A DNA stretch of 34,258 nucleotides, from the NCBI GenBank assembly GCA_937895345.1, contig CALAWP010000028.1, positions 1 through 34,258 on the forward strand, written 5' to 3'. Both the position numbers and the translations under genes were made by a program. This DNA is from an uncultured Paenibacillus sp. GTDB taxonomy: Bacteria; Bacillota; Bacilli; Paenibacillales; Paenibacillaceae. Below are positions 25,779 through 32,453 of the stretch, in pieces. Under the pieces are notes generated by a model that saw only the letters and a list, made by a program, of their open reading frames with translations, did no database searches and had not been told where the DNA came from. Each line of letters opens with the position of its first letter. The first letter of the stretch is position 1.

Positions 25779-26585
25779 ATGCAAAAGCTGTTATTCGATC
25801 CCATGAAACATCCCGATTGGATCCCGCCGCAAACGGCAGAATGGCATGCAAATTTGGCATTGGAAAACGGCGAATACAGCTACCCCTGGAGATCAGTTTT
25901 TGACGAACCGCGCTCCGAAATCATCTTTGCCGATAAAATCTCGGCTTTGCTCGATGGAAGCATGCGAGTTTTGGACGTCGGCTGCGGTCATGGTGAATTT
26001 ACCAAGACCTTCGCCAATAAAGCCAAAGAAGTTGTAGGAATCGACGTTGTTGAAGGATACATCGCATCAGCCATTGAAGGTGCCGGCGATTCTGTACAAT
26101 TCCTTGTCATCGACGCCGACAAGCCGTTGCCTTTTCAAGACGATTCGTTTGACGTCATCTACACGAAGAAAGGTCCGTGGCTGTTCCACAAGGGAATGGA
26201 GGAGGGCCGCCGTATCCTAAAGCCTGGCGGCACAGCATTGGGGCTGTATCATTGCGGGACGGACGGAGGCCTTAGAAGCTTGTTTCCCGGATTGTATTCC
26301 CCGCTGCCAGACCGTTACTTGGACGATATGACGGCAAAGTTCGAACGCCAAATGTCCGAAAGCAGCCTGGAGCAAATCGAACTGAACGTATTCGAAGAGG
26401 TTGAATATCTGTCGCGCCCCGAAGATATATTGATGAAAAAGTGCTTTGGCCAGAAGGAATCGCTGAAGAAGCTTGTATGGCAAAAATGTTTAAAGGATGT
26501 AGAGGACATATTCGTTCGGCATGCAACTCCAAGAGGTTTGCGGGTCGTGAACTATTATGCTTTGATGGTCGGAAGGGCAAGATAG
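25779..26585 (+). CDS. SAM-dependent class I methyltransferase
   Basis: A 268-residue enzyme with the Rossmann-type SAM-binding fold: motif I VLDVGCGHG (64-72), the acidic end of strand 2 in VVGIDVVEGY, and motif IV-like PFQDDSFDVIYTKKG followed by the post-motif RRILKPGGTALG. The start at 25779 has GGAG nine bases upstream; an ATG at 25764 has no site. The C-terminal third is divergent and gives no clue to the acceptor. No operon partner; a hairpin separates it from the anti-sigma gene. Confidence 0.88.
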   Translation: MQKLLFDPMKHPDWIPPQTAEWHANLALENGEYSYPWRSVFDEPRSEIIFADKISALLDGSMRVLDVGCGHGEFTKTFANKAKEVVGIDVVEGYIASAIEGAGDSVQFLVIDADKPLPFQDDSFDVIYTKKGPWLFHKGMEEGRRILKPGGTALGLYHCGTDGGLRSLFPGLYSPLPDRYLDDMTAKFERQMSESSLEQIELNVFEEVEYLSRPEDILMKKCFGQKESLKKLVWQKCLKDVEDIFVRHATPRGLRVVNYYALMVGRAR

Positions 26586-26669
26586 ATTTTTGACACTCGT
26601 TTCTAATTGTATTATCATTTTCCCTGCATACCCATTTGCGCATTTCAAAGAAAGGAGGATCCGGTCCGC

Positions 26670-26735
26670 ATGAAAAAGAGAGCTCTGAAATCCATTGCAG
26701 CCGGATACGGATACTCCACGGCCGTCTTTTTCTAG
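26670..26735 (+). CDS. Possible 21-residue small protein
   Basis: A strong AAAGGAGG site 11 bases upstream leads into an ATG and 21 codons (MKKRALKSIA, then GYGYSTAVFF, stop TAG). The basic N-terminus and aromatic C-terminus recall a short membrane-active peptide or the start of a truncated exported protein. I know no family. It could also be the remnant of a deleted gene. Confidence 0.35.
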   Translation: MKKRALKSIAAGYGYSTAVFF

Positions 26736-26824
26736 AATTCGTCTTCAACGGGTGAAGTATGCCCATTTGACGATTGCAGTTACGTGATGGTACGGTTGAA
26801 TCTTTGAAAAGCGAGGGGAAGCGC

Positions 26825-27223
26825 ATGGAAGAACGCAAAGTTGTAAGAAGGAATCCGGAGGGGGTACCCGCTCCGGTTGGCAACTATACACATATCACGA
26901 AGGTTCCACGAAACGCCGAGCTGTATGTGACGTCTGGACAAATCGGTATGGACCGAGACGGCGTTATACCGGAAGATATGAATGAACAGATCAGAAATAC
27001 TTTTCATAATATCCGGTCCGTACTGGAAGCGGAGCAATTAACAGCGGAAGAGATTATTAAAGTGAATGTCTGGGCTGTAGAACCGATAGATTGGGATTAT
27101 CTGTACGCTCAGTGGGCGGATTTGTTTGGCAGCAGCTACCCGGCGATGACGATCGGTTATCTCGCCGCGCTCGGACTGCCGGAAATTAAAATCGAGATCG
27201 AGCTTTGGGCGGCAAAGGTTTAA
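26825..27223 (+). CDS. RidA/YjgF/UK114-family protein
   Basis: A 132-residue member of the Rid superfamily, whose founder RidA hydrolyses reactive enamine/imine intermediates of amino-acid metabolism. Family strands are visible: LYVTSGQIGMDRDGVIP, the QIRNTFHNIRSVLEA helix and the closing EIKIEIELWAAKV. The catalytic Arg of true RidA (in PAR...) is replaced here by Met (YPAMTIGYL), so this probably belongs to a non-archetypal Rid subgroup with a different activity. The start at 26825 follows GAGGGGAAG. It ends at a strong terminator. Confidence 0.88.
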   Translation: MEERKVVRRNPEGVPAPVGNYTHITKVPRNAELYVTSGQIGMDRDGVIPEDMNEQIRNTFHNIRSVLEAEQLTAEEIIKVNVWAVEPIDWDYLYAQWADLFGSSYPAMTIGYLAALGLPEIKIEIELWAAKV

Positions 27224-27268
27224 CATCCATAAGGCGGATCGCACTCGAAACGGTCAGCCGCGGCGGAG

Positions 27269-27297
27269 GAGTCGTGCGAAAGCACGGCTCTTTTTTT
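27269..27297 (+). terminator. Intrinsic terminator after the Rid-family gene
   Basis: GAGTCGTGC-GAAA-GCACGGCTC (9-bp stem, one G-T pair, GNRA loop) is followed immediately by TTTTTTT. Confidence 0.92.
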
Positions 27298-27353
27298 CGT
27301 GGAGTCGGAATCCGGCTGAAGAGGTATACGTCAAATCGGCTATATTTTGACAC

Positions 27354-28085
27354 TCAGCAGGCTATTTCTGAAAGAAAGCTTTCCAGGATCGACCGCAGCC
27401 CTGCCGGGTTGCTTATCATGGGCAGATGTCCGGATTCCAGCCGGCGCACGGATTGCGGCGCAAAGTTGGCGATCATTTTATCTTGTAAAGAAGGGCTGAG
27501 CTCTTTGTCGTTGGTTAGCTTGACATACAGCTTGGGTACATCCGGAACGGCTGCGCGGATTCGGTCGCTGTATACGCGCACCGCTTCGGGAATAAACCCA
27601 TTCACAATATCTGCAGCTTGTTCGGGCGAGAGATCGCTGCATAATCCGGAACGGATGGCGGATTCCGGCGGTTTCGTGCCCATCGTTCGCAGGATGACCG
27701 GCATGAGAAGTCTTTGGGGCAAGGGCAAGGCGGACACAAACGAACCGCCGTTTGTCGGAATGACGGCTCCCACAGCGACAATGCCCGTCAATCGGTCAGA
27801 CAGTTCGGATGCCAGCCTTTGAGCAAGGACGCCTCCAAGCGAATGCGCTACAAGAATAATGTTCGGAATTTCCCATGCATCGATTTGTTTTTTTAAATGC
27901 GCCGCATAGTCCTCCAAAGATAGACGGCTTCTGGATGCGAATGCTTCTTTGCGCAAAGGATATTCCAATGGCAAACAAGGATGTTCCATTCCCTCCGTCA
28001 CCTTACGCCAAATGCGCCCTTCCAATCCTGCTCCATTCATGAAGACAAACCCGATTTTAGACTGCCCGTGCTGCTTTTCCATCAT
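27354..28085 (-). CDS. Alpha/beta-hydrolase fold protein
   Basis: A 243-residue soluble hydrolase. The nucleophile elbow is AHSLGG with Ser82; the likely acid is Asp near 195 (LTNDKELS), and His220 lies in ESGHLPMI. The oxyanion-hole strand FVFMNGAGLEG opens the fold. The start at 28085 is the first of two ATGs 7 bases after GGGGGG; an upstream in-frame start at 28145 would overlap the promoter. It diverges from a WYL regulator with a shared operator and is probably its target. It resembles salicylate-esterase or haloalkane-type hydrolases only in fold; the substrate is unknown. Confidence 0.87.
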   Translation of the reverse strand: MMEKQHGQSKIGFVFMNGAGLEGRIWRKVTEGMEHPCLPLEYPLRKEAFASRSRLSLEDYAAHLKKQIDAWEIPNIILVAHSLGGVLAQRLASELSDRLTGIVAVGAVIPTNGGSFVSALPLPQRLLMPVILRTMGTKPPESAIRSGLCSDLSPEQAADIVNGFIPEAVRVYSDRIRAAVPDVPKLYVKLTNDKELSPSLQDKMIANFAPQSVRRLESGHLPMISNPAGLRSILESFLSEIAC

Positions 28086-28127
28086 AAACATGCCCCCCGT
28101 AAAGTAATATTCAGATTCGCTAGGTTC

Positions 28128-28176
28128 ATCATAGCAAGTAAACAAGACAACTATTGTCTTATTTTTGTGCTAAAAT
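28128..28176. promoter_or_regulatory. Symmetric divergent promoters around a perfect operator
   Basis: AAGACAA-CTA-TTGTCTT (28144-28160) is a perfect 7-bp-arm palindrome. Its centre (28152) lies exactly 19 bp from the plus-strand extended -10 TGCTAAAAT (-10 at 28171-28176) and 19 bp from the minus-strand extended -10 TGCTATGAT (-10 at 28128-28133). The palindrome occupies the -35 position of both, so one bound regulator can shut both genes. Confidence 0.7.
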
Positions 28177-28215
28177 GAAATTTATTATCGGGTTATGAGG
28201 TGGAGGTGGGGGCCA

Positions 28216-29178
28216 ATGCATAAGTCACAGCGGCTCATTCAATTGATTATGAGGATCAACGCCAAACCGTCCTTTACCGTTCGGGAGCTGGCCGATGAAT
28301 TCGGGTTATCCACCCGGACCATCACGAGAGATTTGCAGGAGTTGAGCGAGCTGGGCGTGCCGATCTACTCCATTCAGGGAAGAGGCGGGGGCTACAAGCT
28401 GCTGCAAGAGAGATTGCTGCCTCCGATCAGCTTTACCGAAGGCGAAGCTATCGCTCTATTTTTTGCCTGTCAGACGATGGATTATTTCAGCTCGCTGCCC
28501 TTTGGTGAGGGTGCAAGCTCGGCGCTTCATAAGTTTTATCATTACCTGCCTGCCGACGTCAAAGAACAGATCGACCGGCTGAAGGACAGAATCATGTTCT
28601 GGAGTCCTTATCGGGCGATGTCGGCGGAGGTTCTTCAAACGCTTCTTCAAGCCATCATGCATCGCAGCGCAGTGGCCATCGAATACAAATCGAGCAACGG
28701 GGTCTCGGAACGGCATATTCAACCGATTGGGCTTTATGCGAGCTCCGGATATTGGTATTGTCCCGCATACTGTTTCAAGCGAGGGGAGATGAGGCAGTTC
28801 AGAGCCGACCGCATCGTTTTCGCCGCGCTTGACCATAGCGTACCTATTCAAGAGGAGTTCGCCCAGAAGACTTTATTGGATAAACCCGGGAAGGAAGGAT
28901 TGGAACAGATCACTCTGGATATCGAGGCAACGAAAAAAGGGGTGTGGCTGCTGGAGTCCCATCCCCGTTTCGGCCCATTCATCCGGCAAAAGGAAGACGG
29001 AAGCGGGACCATATCCGTTTCCGTGGCGGCTGAGAATATGAAGTTTTACGTGGACTTGCTCTGGCAGCTGGGAGATGAGGTGAAAATTGTCGGGCCCGCC
29101 GAAGCCGTAGATTACATTCGTCAAAAGGTTGAAACTATGGTTCGTGTGTATATGGAGGGGTCACCGGGGCGGCAGTAA
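28216..29178 (+). CDS. YafY/YobV-type HTH-WYL transcriptional regulator
   Basis: A 320-residue regulator with an N-terminal winged helix (about 1-60, FTVRELADEFGLSTRTITRDL), a middle WYL domain at about 135-215 (SSGYWYCPAYC, then RQFRADRI) and a C-terminal WCX-type extension. WYL domains bind small ligands or nucleic acid and switch DNA binding. The start at 28216 follows GGAGGTGGGGG. It is transcribed away from the alpha/beta hydrolase across a perfect palindrome that probably binds this protein. Effector unknown. Confidence 0.9.
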   Translation: MHKSQRLIQLIMRINAKPSFTVRELADEFGLSTRTITRDLQELSELGVPIYSIQGRGGGYKLLQERLLPPISFTEGEAIALFFACQTMDYFSSLPFGEGASSALHKFYHYLPADVKEQIDRLKDRIMFWSPYRAMSAEVLQTLLQAIMHRSAVAIEYKSSNGVSERHIQPIGLYASSGYWYCPAYCFKRGEMRQFRADRIVFAALDHSVPIQEEFAQKTLLDKPGKEGLEQITLDIEATKKGVWLLESHPRFGPFIRQKEDGSGTISVSVAAENMKFYVDLLWQLGDEVKIVGPAEAVDYIRQKVETMVRVYMEGSPGRQ

Positions 29179-29212
29179 CCCCCTTATCTAATTAAAGTAT
29201 GGGCTATCGATA

Positions 29213-30103
29213 TTAGATACTGTACGATTCGATCGTGATCGAGTTGGGACCGGTTTTCCTTGCGTGGTCAATAACTTCTATCGAATCCTCGATCATTTTC
29301 CGAATGTTTGTATCGGCTTCGAACTGTCCAACTAAACCGCCGATATAGCATCCCAGTTGCTTTTGACAACCAATACTTGCAAAATCAAAACGTTTCATAT
29401 CATGAATAATGCCTCGAGCCGTTTGGCCGGTCAAATCTTTGTTGGCTTTGGCAAATACGATGAATTCATCGCCATGCGCCCGGGCCACAGTCGCATGATT
29501 TAAATGCTTTTTAACATTGAGATCAATCATTTTATAACAAGCGACAATGACGTTGTCCCCGACTTCGAAGCCGTAATCGTCATTTACTTGTTTGAAGTGG
29601 CTAATGTCAAACCGAAAAACCGACAGACTATCGCCATCCGAACATAGGGCTGCGATATTGGCGGCTGTTTCGAGAAACATTTCCATATTGGGAATGTTCT
29701 TTTTGATTTCATGAACATCCGACGGCCCAATATTATGCAAATCGATTTTTTTATTCAATTCAAACCCTTCCTTCTCGATTATAGTTATGAGGCGATCAAT
29801 GGCAACTTTCTTTTGGATTTGTTCGTTTAGTGCCGAGGAAATTTCGATGCGTTTGCGTATCAATCGGTGAATGACGATAGAACTTTCAATAGGTCCGTTT
29901 AAGAGCTCCTTGATTTGATTTAAAGTAAAATCGAGACTTTTCAGGATCATAATCCAATTTAATACATGCGATTGCTCCCGAGTATAAGATCGATAGCCTG
30001 TTTCGGAGTCAATGGCTGCAGGCTTAAGCAATCCAATTTCATCGTAGTGTCGAAGCATCTTGGTCGTAACATTATTCAATTCTGCAAACTCTCCGATTTT
30101 CAG
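29213..30103 (-). CDS. MerR-family DNA-binding domain fused to a divergent GGDEF domain
   Basis: About 296 residues. The MerR head (about 1-70: KIGEFAELNNVTTKMLRHYD, then GLLKP, GYRSY) is followed by a helical dimerisation segment (80-120), then a GGDEF-type domain (about 150-290). The latter keeps FDISHFKQVND and YGFEVGD and has ARAHGDEF where cyclases have R-x-GGDEF: the first Gly is His, and the late ADxALYxAK motif is lost. The MerR consensus begins at a CTG (30103) with GGAGGG seven bases upstream; the next usual start (TTG at 30079) would delete the first eight residues of the helix-turn-helix. I therefore call a CTG start. Whether it makes or senses a (di)nucleotide is unknown. Confidence 0.85.
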   Translation of the reverse strand: MKIGEFAELNNVTTKMLRHYDEIGLLKPAAIDSETGYRSYTREQSHVLNWIMILKSLDFTLNQIKELLNGPIESSIVIHRLIRKRIEISSALNEQIQKKVAIDRLITIIEKEGFELNKKIDLHNIGPSDVHEIKKNIPNMEMFLETAANIAALCSDGDSLSVFRFDISHFKQVNDDYGFEVGDNVIVACYKMIDLNVKKHLNHATVARAHGDEFIVFAKANKDLTGQTARGIIHDMKRFDFASIGCQKQLGCYIGGLVGQFEADTNIRKMIEDSIEVIDHARKTGPNSITIESYSI

Positions 30104-30148
30104 ACGAAGACCCTCCTTTGCAAGTTTCGACCGGGAACTCCTTATTTA

Positions 30149-30179
30149 ACCATAAACCTTACCCTAACAGGAAAGTCAA
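30149..30179 (-). promoter_or_regulatory. MerR-type promoter with 19-bp spacer
   Basis: On the minus strand TTGACT (30179-30174) and TATGGT (30154-30149) are 19 bp apart, the over-long spacing that MerR proteins untwist. The spacer carries the imperfect dyad CTTTCC...GGTAAGG. The predicted start is near 30142, 26 nt before the GGAGGG of the MerR-GGDEF gene, so autoregulation is likely. Confidence 0.7.
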
Positions 30180-30331
30180 TAATCGCAAATAAAAAACTCG
30201 ATTTTGTTTCATCGTTCGATAATTGATTTTGGAGGCTTGAGGAGAGATTGACATCGGAGGTTCGAAAGCGGATGATTAAAAATAGAGAAGGAAGCCACGT
30301 AATCATGACAAATTTGGAAGGACGAAGTGAG

Positions 30332-31170
30332 ATGAACCATATCGTTTCATTGGAGTGGTTGAAGGAAAGGTTGAACGAACCGGGGCTGGTCGCGGCGGAT
30401 TGCCGGTTCTTGATGGGCCAGCCGGAGGCGGGACGCGCGCAGTACGAGACGTCGCATATTCCGGGAGCCGTTTATTTGGATTTGGAAAAGGATCTTTCCG
30501 GCCCCGTCGAACAGCATGGCGGCCGTCATCCGCTGCCGGATATATTCGACCTGACGGTTACGCTCAGCCGCGCGGGCATCGATAACGAAACGACCGTCGT
30601 CGCTTATGACGACCAAGGAGGCGCCATGGCTTCCCGCTTATGGTGGCTGCTGAAATATTTGGGGCATGAGCATGTATACGTGCTGGACAAAGGTTTTTCG
30701 GCTTGGAATCAAGCCGGTTACCCGGTGACGGCCGAGCTGCCGGCGATCCGGCCGGCGATTTACCTGGCCACGGTACAGCATACAATGCTGGTCGAGATGG
30801 CCGAATTGAAGGAGAAGCTTGGCGATGACCGGATCGTCATCATCGATTCGCGCGAAGCTCCGCGTTACCGGGGCGAGACCGAGCCGCTCGACCGGCTCCC
30901 GCGGGCCATATTCCGGGCGCGATCAATCGCTTCTGGAAGGACGGCCTCGACACGACAGGCGCATGGAAGGACGCAGGCGGCCAAGCCGAACGTTTCGCCG
31001 ACCTGGACCGCGACCGGGAGCTGATCGTGTATTGCGGTTCCGGCGTCACCGCAACGCCGAATGTAATCGCCTTGCAGGAAGCCGGCTTCGAGAAGGTACG
31101 GCTGTACGTGGGAAGCTGGAGCGATTGGATTAGCTACCCTGACAATCCGATCGCAACGGGAGAAAAGTAA
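30332..31170 (+). pseudogene. Thiosulfate/3-mercaptopyruvate-type sulfurtransferase, frameshifted
   Basis: A two-domain rhodanese. The first frame starts at 30332 (MNHIVSLEWL) and covers the N-terminal domain and the start of the second (IVIIDSREAPRYRGETEPLD). Near 30893-30901 (CGGCTCCCGCGGG) the frame is lost. The expected continuation (AGHIPGAINRFW-type sequence, then IVYCGSGVTATPN with the catalytic Cys) is intact in the -1 frame to a TAA at 31170, while the original frame runs on to 31024 with unrelated residues. One missing base restores a ~279-residue protein, the usual length. Either a real inactivating mutation or a sequencing error; no slippery heptamer suggests programmed shifting. 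Confidence 0.88.
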
Positions 31171-31454
31171 GAACCGAGAGGCCGCGTTGGACGCGGGTGT
31201 GGGGGCTGTGACAGGTTGCCGGTGGGCAGGCTGTTGCGGTCCTCTTTTGGCTTTTCTGTCAACAGCTTGCAAACAAGAACCCGAGGAAAGCAGTTGCAAG
31301 AACCCCGGAGCCAGCCACAGTGAGGCTGCCGTGTCAGGTTGTTGTTGAATGAGCGGAAAGATCAAAGCATTATTCAGCCACAACCCCCTGTAAGGTCAAA
31401 AGCGAGCGCTTAGCTTTTAAGAGGATTGATTATTTATTATTATGTCTCTCTTGT

Positions 31455-31775
31455 TGTCACTTCACTGCCACCTGCTGCTACCTTCTGTCACTGTGGTGGC
31501 AGTTCCGCTCGCTCCTTCTCTGCGGCTCCGAGCTTCACTTCTGTCACGCTGTCACCTGTTGCCCTCTGTTCCGGGCTACAAGTTGTTGTATTGCCTTGTT
31601 CTTTCGGTTCCTATTGGCTCTTTTGGGTGACAATGTGACAGAACTTGCTCCGCTGCACCCTTCTTTACGACTCCCGTCCATTGCTACCGCCGTGACAGCA
31701 AGTGACAGTCAACCGGGGCAAGGGTATACCCAAGTAACTGCCACAAATTTTGGCGGTGTGCTGCTTACGGTGACA
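31455..31775. repeat. Clustered TGTCAC/GTGACA hexamers in inverted arrangement
   Basis: Four TGTCAC (31455, 31486, 31542, 31550) are followed by five GTGACA (31627, 31635, 31692, 31702, 31770); a further GTGACA is at 31208. All left copies point one way and all right copies the other. The pairs CTGTCACGCTGTCACC (31541-31556) and GGTGACAATGTGACAG (31626-31641) are inverted copies of each other at 14 of 16 positions. ACTGCCACC (31464-31472) and GGTGGCAGT (31495-31503) also form a perfect inverted repeat. The 767-bp stretch 31171-31937 has no convincing gene. Confidence 0.75.
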
Positions 31776-31868
31776 ACGGGTCAAGAACGAACCTCAAAAC
31801 CAGAACGTTTGTTTGAAAAAGTTATTTTATTATGTCGATAAATATGTTATATTGTTAGCAATAACCTA

Positions 31869-31907
31869 GGTTGAGTGCTAAAACACCATTGCTCATACTC
31901 CACAACC
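31869..31907 (+). repeat. 39-nt GGTTG...CAACC element upstream of the GIY-YIG gene (left copy)
   Basis: Starts GGTTGAGTGC, contains ACACCATT and ends CCACAACC. The ends pair (AGGTTG/CAACCT). A 39-nt element with the same ends, an internal GCACCATT and similar preceding bases (ATAAnCTnGGTTG) follows the gene at 32369-32407. It lies in the 5' leader, 30 bp before the start codon. Confidence 0.6.
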
Positions 31908-31937
31908 TAAATCATTTATCAATTTAGGGGGAGAAAA

Positions 31938-32348
31938 ATGACAACAATTTCTATTGAAATGGAAGGCTATTGGCGAGAGGTTAATGTTGGGGGAGTTCCG
32001 AACAAGTCAGGAGTTTATTGTGTGTACGAATGTACCCACAATAAGACGGAGAAAACTGTTACACTTAATAAGTTAATTTATATTGGAGAGTCAGCTGATG
32101 TTGGAAATCGTCTTGCCAACCATGAAAAAAAGCCTGACTGGAAGAAGCATGTCCGTAGCGGAAATGAATTATGTTATTCCTTTGGTCAAGTCCCTTCTAT
32201 TACACGAGAGAGGGCGGAAGCAGCTCTGATTTATAAACACAAACCACCAGTAAATACTGAATATGTTGATAACTTTCCGTTCCCTAGGACGACAATTTCG
32301 CTTACTGGTCGTACTGCTCTGCTAAGTACTTCTTTTACCGTCGGATAA
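31938..32348 (+). CDS. GIY-YIG nuclease-domain protein
   Basis: A 136-residue single-domain protein of the GIY-YIG endonuclease superfamily: GVY (25-27) and YIG (48-50) for the name motif, Arg58 in VGNRLANHE, and the metal-binding Glu94 in RAEAALIYKHKPPVN with Asn106. All key residues look intact, so it should cut DNA or RNA. Such stand-alone proteins with a closing TTISLTGRTALLSTSF-type tail are widespread in bacteria, but their role is not known to me. The start at 31938 follows TTAGGGGGAG. It is flanked by two similar hairpin elements (31869-31907, 32369-32407) and lies beside an integrase, in AT-richer DNA than its neighbours. Confidence 0.88.
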   Translation: MTTISIEMEGYWREVNVGGVPNKSGVYCVYECTHNKTEKTVTLNKLIYIGESADVGNRLANHEKKPDWKKHVRSGNELCYSFGQVPSITRERAEAALIYKHKPPVNTEYVDNFPFPRTTISLTGRTALLSTSFTVG

Positions 32349-32367
32349 GATATAAATACGATAATCT

Positions 32368-32418
32368 GGGTTGTCCAAGCACCATTCTGCAGTGGTGGGG
32401 GACAACCCTTTATATTTT
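32368..32418 (+). terminator. Terminator of the GIY-YIG gene (right copy of the 39-nt element)
   Basis: GGGTTGTCC / GGACAACCC forms a perfect 9-bp outer stem, and CACCA / TGGTG a 5-bp inner stem around TTCTGCAG. TTTATATTTT follows. Confidence 0.88.
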
Positions 32419-32453
32419 CGTAGAATGTGATCTGATAGGGTGCAGTATACAGG

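Noticed and set aside
30890..30905. Programmed -1 frameshift in the sulfurtransferase
   Set aside because: No X-XXY-YYZ slippery heptamer or downstream pseudoknot is visible, and the family does not use frameshifting.
31426..31841. Short open frames in the GTGACA region
   Set aside because: Ser/Leu/Pro-rich, no ribosome binding sites, overlapping frames, and they merely read through the repeat clusters.
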